NCBI RefSeq assembly: GCF_029227915.1
Contig: NC_079876.1
Coordinates: forward strand, 21,268,001 to 21,332,000
Direction of reading: 5' to 3'
From: Hydractinia symbiolongicarpus
Lineage: Eukaryota; Cnidaria; Hydrozoa; Anthoathecata; Hydractiniidae
Length of the DNA: 64,000 nt
The notes under the pieces were generated by a model. The model did not search any database. It worked only from the letters and a program-made list of their open reading frames with translations, and was not told where the DNA came from. The position numbers were made by a program, and so were the translations under genes. This document shows positions 27,054 to 40,850 of the stretch, piece by piece (the stretch's first letter is position 1; each line of letters starts with the position of its first letter).

Positions 27054-28103
27054 CATTCGTTCCTTCAGTCATTCATCCATTCATTCATTCTGTCATTCAT
27101 TCATTCATTTATTTATTTATTCCTTCATTAATTCATTCATTCATTCAATCATTCATTTGTTCATTTATTCATTCATTCAATCATTCATTTGTTCTATCAT
27201 CCATTCATTCATTTATTCGTTCATTTATTCATTTATTCAATCATTCGTTCATTGATTTATTTTTTCATTCAATCATTTGTTCATTAATTCATTTGTTCAT
27301 TTATTCATTAATTCATTCATTCATTCATTCATTCATTCACTTATTCATTTATCCATTCATTCATTCATTCATTTATTCATTTAATTATTCCTTCAATAAT
27401 TCATTCGATCAATCATTCATTTGTTCATGCATTCATTCATTCAATCATTCATTTGTTCATTCATCCATTTATTCATTCATTTATTCATTTATTTCATTAA
27501 TTCATTCATTCATTCATTTATTCAATCATTCATTCATTAAATCATTCATTCATTTATTCATTCAATCATTCATTCATTCAATCATTCATTCATTAAATCA
27601 TTCATTCATTTATTCATTCATTCATTCATGCATTCTTACATTCATCCATTCATTCATTTAATCATTCATTTATTTATTCCTTCATTAATTCATTCATTCA
27701 TTCAATCATTCAATCATTCATTTGTTCATTCATTCATTCATCAAATCATTCATTTGTTCTTTCATCCATTCATTCATTTATTCGTTCATTTATTTCATTG
27801 TTCATTCATTCATACATTCGCACATTCATCCATTCAGTCATTCATTCATTCATTTATGCAGTTATTCATTCCTTCATTATTTTACTCATTTATCCATTCA
27901 ATCATTCATTCAATCATTCCTTCAATCAATCATTCAATCATTCATTCAATAATTCAATCATTCAATCATTCATTTAGTCATTTATCAATTAATTCATTCA
28001 TCAATTCATTGATTCATTTATTAATTTATTCATTAATTCATTCATTCATTCACATATTTCTTCATTCAATCATTTGTTCATTAATTCATTTGTTCATTCA
28101 TTT
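27054..28103 (+). repeat. TTCA-derived array, 1,050 bp
   Basis: Closely related to the arrays before cores 3, 16 and 30, with the rare CATACATTCGCACATTC near 27,811. Private changes include GCATTCTTAC near 27,630 and ATGCAGTTATTC near 27,856. Confidence 0.9.
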
Positions 28104-28590
28104 CCTCTAACATTAAGATACACAAAATCGTGTAGCATATAATATTGAGCCATTACGTTATTCACCAATTTTTTCCTCCTTCAATCAATTATTCGTTCTT
28201 CTATTTATTCCGTCATTTATGCAAACATTCATTTGGTTATTCTTTAATTCCTTCATTCAAAAAATCGATAACAAAATTTCACAAAGCAAATCTTATTCGA
28301 CCATTAATTTTTCATTAATTTTTTTATCATAAAATTTTTCCCTTGCTTCTTATTTCGTCATTCAATCATTCATTTCTTCATTCATCCATTTATTTATTCA
28401 TTCGTTAAAAAATCCATATACAGAAGTTCGTGTGGCAAATTTGAATCGGCCATAAACACGTTCACTTATTGTTATTTTATTTATTCATTTGTTCATTTAT
28501 TCGTTCAAAATTTCACATACAGAAATTCGTGTAACCAAGTTTTTTCAAGAATCATTAAGTGATTCATTAATTATTCCTCACTCCCTCATT
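28104..28590 (+). repeat. Core copy 12 (type K, 487 bp)
   Basis: Type K marks are ACATTAAGATAC, AAATCGATAACAAAATT, CACAAAGC and TTGAATCGG. Private TCATTTCTTCATTC. It opens the 28.1-35.2 kb block that recurs from core 26. Confidence 0.95.
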
Positions 28591-29043
28591 CATTCGTTCC
28601 TTCAGTCATTCATCCATTCATTCATTCATTCAATCATTCATTCATTCATTAAATCATTCATTCATTCATTCACTCATTCATTCATTCATTCAATCATTCA
28701 TTCAATCATTCATTCTTTTATTCATTCATTCATTTATTCATTCATTCATTCATGCATTCGTACATTCATCCATTCAGTCATTCATTCATTCATTTATGCA
28801 TTTATTCATTTCTTCATTATTTCACTCATTTATCCATTCAATCATTCATTCAATCATTCATTCAATCAATCATTCAATCATTCATTCAATAATTCAATCA
28901 TTTAATCATTCATTCAGTCATTTATCAATTAATTCATTCATCAATTCATTGATTCATTTATTCATTTATTCATTAATTTATTCATTCATTCACATATTTC
29001 TTCATTCAATCATTTGTTCATTAATTCATTTGTTCATTCATTT
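28591..29043 (+). repeat. TTCA-derived array, 453 bp
   Basis: Short-class array, same length as its partner at 49,794-50,246. One ATGCATTCGTAC landmark near 28,753, then the usual pre-core run. Confidence 0.92.
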
Positions 29044-29529
29044 CCTCTAACATTTAGATACACAAATTCGTGTAGCATATAATATTGAGCCATTACGTTA
29101 TTCACCAATTTTTTCCTCTTTCAATCAATTATTCGTTCTTCTATTTATTCCGTCATTTATGCAAACATTCATTTGGTTATTCTTTAATTCCTTCATTCAA
29201 AAAATCGAATACAAAATTTCATAAAGTAAATCTTATTCGACCATTAATTTTTATTAATTTTTTTATCATAAAATTTTTCCCTTGCTTCTTATTTCGTCAT
29301 TCAATCATTCATTTGTTCATTCATTCATTTATTTATTCATTCGTTAAAAAATCCATATACAGAAGTTCGTGTGGCAAATTTGAGTCGGCCATAAACACGT
29401 TCACTTATTGTTATTTGATTCATTCATTTGTTCATTTATTCGTTCAAAATTTCACATACAGAAATTCGTGTAACCAAGTTTTTTCAAGAATCATTAAGTG
29501 ATTCATTAATTATTCCTCACTCCCTCATT
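29044..29529 (+). repeat. Core copy 13 (type D, 486 bp)
   Basis: Type D with CCTCTTTCAATC private to this copy. TTCATTCATTCATTTATT replaces TTCATTCATCCATTTATT, shared with cores 14, 27 and 28. Confidence 0.95.
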
Positions 29530-29962
29530 CATTCGTTCCTTCAGTCATTCATTCATGCATTCATTCATTCATTCATTATGTCATTCATTCATTCATTTAT
29601 TTATTTATTCCTTCATTAATTCATTCAATAATTCATTTGTTCATTCATTCATTCATTCAATCATTCATTCTTTTATTCATTCATTCATTTATTCATTCAT
29701 TCATTCATGCATTCGTACATTCATCCATTCAGTCATTCATTCATTCATTTATGCATTTATTCATTTCTTCATTATTTCACTCATTTATCCATTCAATCAT
29801 TCATTCAATAATTCAATCATTTAATCATTCATTCAGTCATTTATCAATTAATTCATTCATCAATTCATTGATTCATTTATTCATTTATTCATTAATTTAT
29901 TCATTCATTCACATATTTCTTCATTCAATCATTTGTTCATTAATTCATTTGTTCATTCATTT
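29530..29962 (+). repeat. TTCA-derived array, 433 bp
   Basis: Short-class array, 44 bp shorter than its partner at 50,733-51,209, partly because ATCATTCATTCAATC-type units are missing near 29,800. Private CATTATGTCATTC near 29,576. Confidence 0.9.
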
Positions 29963-30448
29963 CCTCTAACATTTAGATACACAAATTCGTGTAGCATATA
30001 ATATTGAGCCATTACGTTATTCACCAATTTTTTCCTCCTTCAATCAATTATTCGTTCTTCTATTTATTCCGTCATTTATGCAAACATTCATTTGGTTATT
30101 CTTTAATTCCTTCATTCAAAAAATCGAATACAAAATTTCATAAAGTAAATCTTATTCGACCATTAATTTTTATTAATTTTTTTATCATAAAATTTTTCCC
30201 TTGCTTCTTATTTCGTCATTCAATCATTCATTTGTTCATTCATTCATTTATTTATTCATTCGTTAAAAAATCCATATACAGAAGTTCGTGTGGCAAATTT
30301 GAGTCGGCCATAAACACATTCACTTATTGTTATTTGATTCATTCATTTGTTCATTTATTCGTTCAAAATTTCACATACAGAAATTCGTGTAACCAAGTTT
30401 TTTCAAGAATCATTAAGTGATTCATTAATTATTCCTCACTCCCTCATT
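29963..30448 (+). repeat. Core copy 14 (type D, 486 bp)
   Basis: Type D with AAACACATTCAC in place of AAACACGTTCAC, a change found otherwise only in its partner, core 28. Confidence 0.95.
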
Positions 30449-31121
30449 CATTCGTTCCTTCAGTCATTCATTCATGCATTCATTCATTCATTCATTCTGT
30501 CATTCATTCATTCATTTATTTATTTATTCCTTCATTAATTCATTCATTCATTCAATAATTCATTTGTTCATTCATTCATTCATTCAATCATTCATTTGTT
30601 CTATCATCCATTCATTCATTTATTCGTTCATTTATTCATTTATTCAATCATTCGTTCATTGATTTATTTTTTCATTCAATCATTTGTTCATTAATTCATT
30701 TGTTCATTTATTCATTAATTCAGTCATTCATCCATTCATTCATTCATTCATTCAATCATTCATTCATTAAATCATTCATTCATTCATTCAATCATTCATT
30801 CAATTATTCATTCTTTTATTCATTCATCCATTTATTCATTCATTCATTCATGCATTCGTACATTCATCCATTCAGTCATTCATTCATTCATTCATGCATT
30901 CGTACATTCATCCATTCAGTCATTCATTCATTCATTTATGCATTTATTCATTCCTTCATTATTTCACTCATTTATCCATTCAGTCATTTATCAATTAATT
31001 CATTCATCAATTCATAAATTCATTTATTCATTTATTCATTTATTCATTAATTCATTCATTCATTCATTCACATATTTCTTCATTCAATCATTTGTTCATT
31101 AATTCATTTGTTCATTCATTT
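30449..31121 (+). repeat. TTCA-derived array, 673 bp
   Basis: Contains a tandem pair of ATGCATTCGTAC landmarks near 30,850 and 30,894. The partner at 51,696-52,360 has the same pair but is 8 bp shorter. Confidence 0.91.
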
Positions 31122-31608
31122 CCTCTAACATTTAGATACACAAAATCGTGTAGCATATAATATTGAGCCATTACGTTATTCACCAATTTTTTCCTCCTTC
31201 AATCAATTATTCGTTCTTCTATTTATTCCGTCATTTATGAAAACATTCATTTGGTTATTCTTTAACTCCTTCATTCAAAAAATCGAATACAAAATTTCAT
31301 AAAGTAAATCTTATTCGACCATTAATTTTTCATTAATTTTTTTATCATAAAATTTTTCCCTTGCTTTTTATTTCGTCATTCAATCATTCATTTGTTCATT
31401 CATCCATTTATTTATTCATTCGTTAAAAAATCCATATACAGAAGTTCGTGTGGCAAGTTTGAGTCGGCCATAAACACGTTCACTTATTGTTATTTGATTC
31501 ATTCATTTGTTCATTTATTCGTTCAAAATTTCACATACAGAAATTCGTGTAACCAAGTTTTTTCAAGAATCATTAAGTGATTCATTAATTATTCCTCACT
31601 CCCTCATT
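31122..31608 (+). repeat. Core copy 15 (type A, 487 bp)
   Basis: Type A with TTGCTTTTTATTTCG, matching cores 17, 19, 29 and 31. Confidence 0.95.
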
Positions 31609-32666
31609 CATTCGTTCCTTCAGTCATTCATCCATTCATTCATTCATTCATTCTGTCATTCATTCATTCATTTATTTATTTATTCCTTCATTAATTCATT
31701 CATTCATTCAATCATTCATTTGTTCATTTATTCATTCATTCAATCATTCATTTGTTCTATCATCCATTCATTCATTTATTCGTTCATTTATTCATTTATT
31801 CAATCATTCGTTCATTGATTTATTTTTTCATTCAATCATTTGTTCATTAATTCATTTGTTCATTTATTCATTAATTCATTCATTCATTCATTCATTCACT
31901 TATTCATTTATCCATTCATTCATTCATTCATTTATTCATTTAATTATTCCTTCAATAATTCATTCGATCAATCATTCATTTGTTCATTCATTCATTCATT
32001 CAATCATTCATTTGTTCATTCATCCATTTATTCATTCATTTATTCATTTATTTCATTAATTCATTCATTCATTCATTCATTTATTCAATCATTCATTCAT
32101 TAAATCATTCATTCATTCATTCATTCAATCATTCATTCATTCAATCATTCATTCATTAAATCATTCATTCATTTATTCATTCATTCATTCATGCATTCGT
32201 ACATTCATCCATTCATTCATTTAATCATTCATTTATTTATTCCTTCATTAATTCATTCATTCATTCAATCATTCAATCATTCATTTGTTCATTCATTCAT
32301 TCATCAAATCATTCATTTGTTCTTTCATCCATTCATTCATTTATTCGTTCATTTATTTCATTGTTCATTCATTCATACATTCGCACATTCATCCATTCAG
32401 TCATTCATTCATTCATTTATGCATTTATTCATTCCTTCATTATTTTACTCATTTATCCATTCAATCATTCATTCAATCATTCCTTCAATCAATCATTCAA
32501 TCATTCATTCAATAATTCAATCATTCAATCATTCATTTAGTCATTTATCAATTAATTCATTCATCAATTCATTGATTCATTTATTCATTTATTCATTAAT
32601 TCATTCATTCATTCACATATTTCTTCATTCAATCATTTGTTCATTAATTCATTTGTTCATTCATTT
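31609..32666 (+). repeat. TTCA-derived array, 1,058 bp
   Basis: Nearly the same as 52,848-53,909, including CGATCAATC, ATGCATTCGTAC at 32,191 and the rare CATACATTCGCACATTC near 32,374. Confidence 0.92.
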
Positions 32667-33153
32667 CCTCTAACATTAAGATACACAAAATCGTGTAGCA
32701 TATAATATTGAGCCATTACGTTATTCACCAATTTTTTCCTCCTTCAATCAATTATTCGTTCTTCTATTTATTCCGTCATTTATGCAAACATTCATTTGGT
32801 TATTCTTTAATTCCTTCATTCAAAAAATCGATAACAAAATTTCACAAAGCAAATCTTATTCGACCATTAATTTTTCATTAATTTTTTTATCATAAAATTT
32901 TTCCCTTGCTTCTTATTTCGTCATTCAATCATTCATTTGTTCATTCATCCATTTATTTATTCATTCGTTAAAAAATCCATATACAGAAGTTCGTGTGGCA
33001 AATTTGAATCGGCCATAAACACGTTCACTTATTGTTATTTTATTTATTCATTTGTTCATTTATTCGTTCAAAATTTCACATACAGAAATTCGTGTAACCA
33101 AGTTTTTTCAAGAATCATTAAGTGATTCATTAATTATTCCTCACTCCCTCATT
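32667..33153 (+). repeat. Core copy 16 (type K, 487 bp)
   Basis: Type K consensus. It begins a 2.57-kb segment repeated 2,929 bp downstream. Confidence 0.95.
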
Positions 33154-33586
33154 CATTCGTTCCTTCAGTCATTCATCCATTCATTCATTCATTCAATCAT
33201 TCATTCATTAAATCATTCATTCATTCATTCAATCATTCATTCAATCATTCATTCTTTTATTCATTCATTTATTTATTCATTCATTCATTCATGCATTCGT
33301 ACATTCATCCATTCAGTCATTCATTCATTCATTTATGCATTTATTCATTTCTTCATTATTTCACTCATTTATCCATTCAATCATTCATTCAATCATTCAT
33401 TCAATCAATCATTCAATCATTCATTCAATAATTCAATCATTTAATCATTCATTCAGTCATTTATCAATTAATTCATTCATAAATTCATTTATTCATTTAT
33501 TCATTTATTCATTAATTCATTCATTCATTCATTCACATATTTCTTCATTCAATCATTTGTTCATTAATTCATTTGTTCATTCATTT
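33154..33586 (+). repeat. TTCA-derived array, 433 bp
   Basis: Short-class array between K and A cores. The following K-A pair has a same-length array (36,083-36,515), and 54,397-54,825 is 4 bp shorter. Just before the core it reads CATTCATAAATTC. Confidence 0.92.
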
Positions 33587-34073
33587 CCTCTAACATTTAG
33601 ATACACAAAATCGTGTAGCATATAATATTGAGCCATTACGTTATTCACCAATTTTTTCCTCCTTCAATCAATTATTCGTTCTTCTATTTATTCCGTCATT
33701 TATGAAAACATTCATTTGGTTATTCTTTAACTCCTTCATTCAAAAAATCGAATACAAAATTTCATAAAGTAAATCTTATTCGACCATTAATTTTTCATTA
33801 ATTTTTTTATCATAAAATTTTTCCCTTGCTTTTTATTTCGTCATTCAATCATTCATTTGTTCATTCATCCATTTATTTATTCATTCGTTAAAAAATCCAT
33901 ATACAGAAGTTCGTGTGGCAAGTTTGAGTCGGCCATAAACACGTTCACTTATTGTTATTTGATTCATTCATTTGTTCATTTATTCGTTCAAAATTTCACA
34001 TACAGAAATTCGTGTAACCAAGTTTTTTCAAGAATCATTAAGTGATTCATTAATTATTCCTCACTCCCTCATT
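33587..34073 (+). repeat. Core copy 17 (type A, 487 bp)
   Basis: Type A. Immediately downstream the flank reads CCTTTAGTCATTC where others have CCTTCAGTCATTC. Confidence 0.95.
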
Positions 34074-35595
34074 CATTCGTTCCTTTAGTCATTCATCCAT
34101 TCATTCCTTCTGTCATTCATTCATTCATTTATTTATTTATTCCTTCATTAATTCATTCATTCATTCAATCATTCATTTGTTCATTTATTCATTCATTCAA
34201 TCATTCATTTGTTCTATCATCCATTCATTCATTTATTCGTTCATTTATTCATTTATTCAATCATTCGTTCATTGATTTATTTTTTCATTCAATCATTTGT
34301 TCATTAATTCATTTGTTCATTTATTCATTAATTCATTCATTCATTCATTCATTCACTTATTCATTTATCCATTCATTCATTCATTCATTTATTCATTTAA
34401 TTATTCCTTCAATAATTCATTCGATCAATCATTCATTTGTTCATTCATTCATTCATTCAATCATTCATTTGTTCATTCATCCATTTATTCATTCATTTAT
34501 TCATTTATTTCATTATTTCATTCATTCATTCATTCATTTATTCAATCATTCATTCATTAAATCATTCATTCATTCATTCATTCAATCATTCATTCATTCA
34601 ATCATTCATTCATTAAATCATTCATTCATTTATTCATTCATTCATTCATGCATTCGTACATTCATCCATTCATTCATTTAATCATTCATTTATTTATTCC
34701 TTCATTAATTCATTCATTCATTCAATCATTCATTTGTTCATTTATTCATTCATTCAATCATTCATTTGTTCTATCATCCATTCATTCATTTATTCGTTCA
34801 TTTATTCATTTATTCAATCATTCGTTCATTGATTTATTTTTTCATTCAATCATTTGTTCATTAATTCATTTGTTCATTTATTCATTAATTCAGTCATTCA
34901 TCCATTCATTCATTCATTCATTCAATCATTCATTCATTAAATCATTCATTCATTCATTCAATCATTCATTCAATTATTCATTCTTTTATTCATTCATTCA
35001 TTTATTCATTCATTCATTCATGCATTCGTACATTCATCCATTCAGTCATTCATTCATTCATTTATGCATTTATTCATTTCTTCATTATTTCACTCATTTA
35101 TCCATTCAATCATTCATTCAATCATTCATTCAATCAATCATTCAATCATTCATTCAATAATTCAATCATTTAATCATTCATTCAGTCATTTATCAATTAA
35201 TTCATTCATCAATTCATTGATTCATTTATTCATTTATTCAATCATTCATTCATTAAATCATTCATTCTTTTATTCATTCATTCATTTATTCATTCATTCA
35301 TTCATGCATTCGTACATTCATCCATTCAGTCATTCATTCATTCATTTATGCATTTATTCATTCCTTCATTATTTCACTCATTTATCCATTCAATCATTCA
35401 TTCAATCATTCATTCAATCAATCAATCATTCATTCAATAATTCAATCATTCAATCATTCATTCAGTCATTTATCAATTAATTCATTCATCAATTCATAAA
35501 TTCATTTATTCATTTATTCATTAATTCATTCATTCATTCATTCACATACTTCTTCATTCAATCATTTGTTCATTAATTCATTTGTTCATTCATTT
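34074..35595 (+). repeat. TTCA-derived array, 1,522 bp
   Basis: Matches 37,003-38,240 and 55,313-56,562 up to 35,240. There it switches to another array segment that repeats the ATGCATTCGTAC landmark and pre-core run (near 35,303-35,480), so it looks like an insertion or unequal exchange between arrays. The last part carries CACATACTTCTTC, shared with the flank of core 26. Confidence 0.9.
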
Positions 35596-36082
35596 CCTCT
35601 AACATTAAGATACACAAAATCGTGTAGCATATAATATTGAGCCATTACGTTATTCACCAATTTTTTCCTCCTTCAATCAATTATTCGTTCTTCTATTTAT
35701 TCCGTCATTTATGCAAACATTCATTTGGTTATTCTTTAATTCCTTCATTCAAAAAATCGATAACAAAATTTCACAAAGCAAATCTTATTCGACCATTAAT
35801 TTTTCATTAATTTTTTTATCATAAAATTTTTCCCTTGCTTCTTATTTCGTCATTCAATCATTCATTTGTTCATTCATCCATTTATTTATTCATTTGTTAA
35901 AAAATCCATATACAGAAGTTCGTGTGGCAAATTTGAATCGGCCATAAACACGTTCACTTATTGTTATTTTATTTATTCATTTGTTCATTTATTCGTTCAA
36001 AATTTCACATACAGAAATTCGTGTAACCAAGTTTTTTCAAGAATCATTAAGTGATTCATTAATTATTCCTCACTCCCTCATT
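35596..36082 (+). repeat. Core copy 18 (type K, 487 bp)
   Basis: Type K with CATTTGTTAAAAAATCC replacing CATTCGTTAAAAAATCC. Confidence 0.95.
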
Positions 36083-36515
36083 CATTCGTTCCTTCAGTCA
36101 TTCATCCATTCATTCATTCATTCAATCATTCATTCATTAAATCATTCATTCATTCATTCAATCATTCATTCAATCATTCATTCTTTTATTCATTCAGTTA
36201 TTTATTCATTCATTCATTCATGCATTCGTACATTCATCCATTCAGTCATTCATTCATTCATTTATGCATTTATTCATTTCTTCATTATTTCACTCATTTA
36301 TCCATTCAATCATTCATTCAATCATTCATTCAATCAATCATTCAATCATTCATTCAATAATTCAATCATTTAATCATTCATTCAGTCATTTATCAATTAA
36401 TTCATTCATAAATTCATTTATTCATTTATTCATTTATTCATTAATTCATTCATTCATTCATTCACATATTTCTTCATTCAATCATTTGTTCATTAATTCA
36501 TTTGTTCATTCATTT
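36083..36515 (+). repeat. TTCA-derived array, 433 bp
   Basis: Near copy of 33,154-33,586 with a private CATTCAGTTATTTATTC near 36,192. Confidence 0.92.
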
Positions 36516-37002
36516 CCTCTAACATTTAGATACACAAAATCGTGTAGCATATAATATTGAGCCATTACGTTATTCACCAATTTTTTCCTCCTTCAATCAA
36601 TTATTCGTTCTTCTATTTATTCCGTCATTTATGAAAACATTCATTTGGTTATTCTTTAACTCCTTCATTCAAAAAATCGAATACAAAATTTCATAAAGTA
36701 AATCTTATTCGACCATTAATTTTTCATTAATTTTTTTATCATAAAATTTTTCCCTTGCTTTTTATTTCGTCATTCAATCATTCATTTGTTCATTCATCCA
36801 TTTATTTATTCATTCGTTAAAAAATCCATATACAGAAGTTCGTGTGGCAAGTTTGAGTCGGCCATAAACACGTTCACTTATTGTTATTTGATTCATTCAT
36901 TTGTTCATTTATTCGTTCAAAATTTCACATACAGAAATTCGTGTAACCAAGTTTTTTCAAGAATCATTAAGTGATTCATTAATTATTCCTCACTCCCTCA
37001 TT
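36516..37002 (+). repeat. Core copy 19 (type A, 487 bp)
   Basis: Type A with TTGCTTTTTATTTCG. The flank just downstream reads CATTAGTTCC. Confidence 0.95.
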
Positions 37003-38240
37003 CATTAGTTCCTTCAGTCATTCATCCATTCATTCATTCTGTCATTCATTCATTCATTTATTTATTTATTCCTTCATTAATTCATTCATTCATTCAATCA
37101 TTCATTTGTTCATTTATTTATTCATTCAATCATTCATTTGTTCTATCATCCATTCATTCATTTATTCGTTCATTTATTCATTTATTCAATCATTCGTTCA
37201 TTGATTTATTTTTTCATTCAATCATTTGTTCATTAATTCATTTGTTCATTTATTCATTAATTCATTCATTCATTCATTCATTCACTTATTCATTTATCCA
37301 TTCATTCATTCATTCATTTATTCATTTAATTATTCCTTCAATAATTCATTCGATCAATCATTCATTTGTTCATTCATTCATTCATTCAATCATTCATTTG
37401 TTCATTCATCCATTTATTCATTCATTTATTCATTTATTTCATTATTTCATTCATTCATTCATTCATTTATTCAATCATTCATTCATTAAATCATTCATTC
37501 ATTCATTCATTCAATCATTCATTCATTCAATCATTCATTCATTAAATCATTCATTCATTTATTCATTCATTCATTCATGCATTCGTACATTCATCCATTC
37601 ATTCATTTAATCATTCATTTATTTATTCCTTCATTAATTCATTCATTCATTCAATCATTCATTTGTTCATTTATTCATTCATTCAATCATTCATTTGTTC
37701 TATCATCCATTCATTCATTTATTCGTTCATTTATTCATTTATTCAATCATTCGTTCATTGATTTATTTTTTCATTCAATCATTTGTTCATTAATTCATTT
37801 GTTCATTTATTCATTAATTCAGTCATTCATCCATTCATTCATTCATTCATTCAATCATTCATTCATTAAATCATTCATTCATTCATTCAATCATTCATTC
37901 AATTATTCATTCTTTTATTCATTCATTCATTTATTCATTCATTCATTCATGCATTCGTACATTCATCCATTCAGTCATTCATTCATTCATTTATGCATTT
38001 ATTCATTTCTTCATTATTTCACTCATTTATCCATTCAATCATTCATTCAATCATTCATTCAATCAATCATTCAATCATTCATTCAATAATTCAATCATTT
38101 AATCATTCATTCAGTCATTTATCAATTAATTCATTCATCAATTCATTGATTCATTTATTCATTTATTCATTAATTTATTCATTCATTCACATATTTCTTC
38201 ATTCAATCATTTGTTCATTAATTCATTTGTTCATTCATTT
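37003..38240 (+). repeat. TTCA-derived array, 1,238 bp
   Basis: Shares its sequence with 34,074-35,240 and 55,313-56,562, with ATGCATTCGTAC at 37,577. Unlike 34,074-35,595 it runs straight into the pre-core block, so it is probably the unaltered form. Confidence 0.91.
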
Positions 38241-38726
38241 CCTCTATTATTTAGATACACAAATTCGTGTAGCATATAATATTGAGCCATTACGTTATTC
38301 ACCAATTTTTTCCTCCTTCAATCAATTATTCGTTCTTCTATTTCTTCCGTCATTTATGCAAACATTCATTTGGTTATTCTTTAATTCCTTCATTCAAAAA
38401 ATCGAATACAAAATTTCATAAAGTAAATCTTATTCGACCATTAATTTTTATTAATTTTTTTATCATAAAATTTTTCCCTTGCTTCTTATTTCGTCATTCA
38501 ATCATTCATTTGTTCATTCATCCATTTATTTATTCATTTGTTAAAAAATCCATATACAGAAGTTCGTGTGGCAAATTTGAGTCGGCCATAAACACGTTCA
38601 CTTATTGTTATTTGATTCATTCATTTGTTCATTTATTCGTTCAAAATTTCACATACAGAAATTCGTGTAACCAAGTTTTTTCAAGAATCATTAAGTGATT
38701 CATTAATTATTCCTCACTCCCTCATT
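38241..38726 (+). repeat. Core copy 20 (type D, 486 bp)
   Basis: Type D with private CCTCTATTATTTAG and CTATTTCTTCCG, plus CATTTGTTAAAAAATCC shared with core 18. Confidence 0.95.
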
Positions 38727-40364
38727 CATTCGTTCCTTCAGCCATTCATTCATTCATTCATTCATTCATTCTGTCATTCATTCATTCATTTATTTATTTA
38801 TTCCTTCATTAATTCATTCATTCATTCAATCATTCATTTGTTCATTCATTCATTCATTCAATCATTCATTTGTTCTATCATCCATTCATTCATTTATTCG
38901 TTCATTTATTCATTTATTCAATCATTCGCTCATTGATTTATTTTTTCATTCAATCATTTGTTCATTAATTCATTTGTTCATTTATTCATTAATTCATTCA
39001 TTCATTCATTCATTCATTCACTTATTCATTTATCCATTCATTCATTCATTCATTTATTCATTTAATTATTCCTTCAATAATTCATTCGATCAATCATTCA
39101 TTTGTTCATTCATTCATTCATTCAATCATTCATTTGTTCATTCATCCATTTATTCATTCATTTATTCATTTATTTCATTCATTCATTCATTCATTCATTT
39201 ATTCAATCATTCATTCATTAAATCATTCATTCATTCATTCAATCATTCATTCATTAAATCATTCATTCATTTATTCATTCATTCATTTATTCATTCATTC
39301 ATTCATGCATTCGTACATTCATCCATTCATTCATTCAATCATTCATTTATTTATTCCTTCATTAATTCGTTCATTCATTCAATCATTCATTTGTTCATTC
39401 ATTCATTCATCAAGTCATTCATTTGTTCTTTCATCGATTCATTCATTTAATCGTTCATTTATTTATTTATTCAATCATTCGTTCATTGATTTATTTTTTC
39501 ATTCAATCATTTGTTCATTAATTCATTTGTTCATTTATTCATTAATTCATTCAATCATTTGTTCATTAATTCATTTGTTTATTCATTCCTTTATTCATTC
39601 ATTCATTCAATCATTCATTCTATAAATCACTTATTCATTCATTCATTCATTCAATCATTCTTTCATTAAATCATTCATTCATTGATTCATTCATTCATTC
39701 ATGCATTCGTACATTCATCCATTCATTCATTTAATCATTCATTTATTTATTCCTTCATTAATTCATTCATTCATTCAATCATTCATTTGTTCATTTATTC
39801 ATTCATTCAATCATTCATTTGTTCTATCATCCATTCATTCATTTATTCGTTCATTTATTCATTTATTCAATCATTCGTTCATTGATTTATTTTTTCATTC
39901 AATCATTTGTTCATTAATTCATTTGTTCATTTATTCATTAATTCAGTCATTCATCCATTCATTCATTCATTCATTCAATCATTCATTCATTAAATCATTC
40001 ATTCATTCATTCAATCATTCATTCAATTATTCATTCTTTTATTCATTCATTCATTTATTCATTCATTCATTCATGCATTCGTACATTCATCCATTCAGTC
40101 ATTCATTCATTCATTTATGCATTTATTCATTTCTTCATTATTTCACTCATTTATCCATTCAATCATTCATTCAATCATTCATTCAATCAATCATTCAATC
40201 ATTCATTCAATAATTCAATCATTTAATCATTCATTCAGTCATTTATCAATTAATTCATTCATCAATTCATTGATTCATTTATTCATTTATTCATTAATTT
40301 ATTCATTCATTCACATATTTCTTCATTCAATCATTTGTTCATTAATTCATTTGTTCATTCATTT
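38727..40364 (+). repeat. TTCA-derived array, 1,638 bp
   Basis: Carries the rare words TTCATCGATTCATTC (39,431) and TCTATAAATCAC (near 39,629), both found again together near 61,197-61,390. ATGCATTCGTAC lies at 39,701. From about 39,685 it matches 55,883 onward at a 16,198-bp offset. Confidence 0.91.
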
Positions 40365-40850
40365 CCTCTAACATTTAGATACACAAATTCGTGTAGCATA
40401 TAATATTGAGCCATTACGTTATTCACCAATTTTTTCCTCCTTCAATCAATTATTCGTTCTTCTATTTATTCCGTCATTTATGCAAACATTCATTTGGTTA
40501 TTCTTTAATTCCTTCATTCAAAAAATCGAATACAAAATTTCATAAAGTAAATCTTATTCGACCATTAATTTTTATTAATTTTTTTATCATAAAATTTTTC
40601 CCTTGCTTCTTATTTCGTCATTCAATCATTCATTTGTTCATTCATCCATTTATTTATTCATTCGTTAAAAAATCCATATACAGAAGTTCGTGTGGCAAAT
40701 TTGAGTCGGCCATAAACACGTTCACTTATTGTTATTTGATTCATTCATTTGTTCATTTATTCGTTCAAAATTTCACATACAGAAATTCGTGTAACCAAGT
40801 TTTTTCAAGAATCATTAAGTGATTCATTAATTATTCCTCACTCCCTCATT
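40365..40850 (+). repeat. Core copy 21 (type D, 486 bp)
   Basis: Consensus type D, partner of core 32 at an offset of 16,198 bp. Confidence 0.95.

Larger units (their letters stand above)
28104..35240 (+). repeat. Large higher-order block, first copy (K D D A K A)
   Basis: Cores 12 to 17 with their arrays match cores 26 to 31 in order and type. Offsets are 21,203 to 21,251 bp, drifting in small steps through indels in the arrays. Rare readings such as AAACACATTCAC (cores 14 and 28) and the tandem ATGCATTCGTAC pair are shared. Confidence 0.9.
35596..38169 (+). repeat. Extra K-A pair, duplicate of 32,667-35,240
   Basis: Cores 18 and 19 with their arrays repeat cores 16 and 17 at a constant 2,929-bp offset and stop matching at 35,241 versus 38,170. 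The second large block has only one such pair at this place. Confidence 0.88.
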
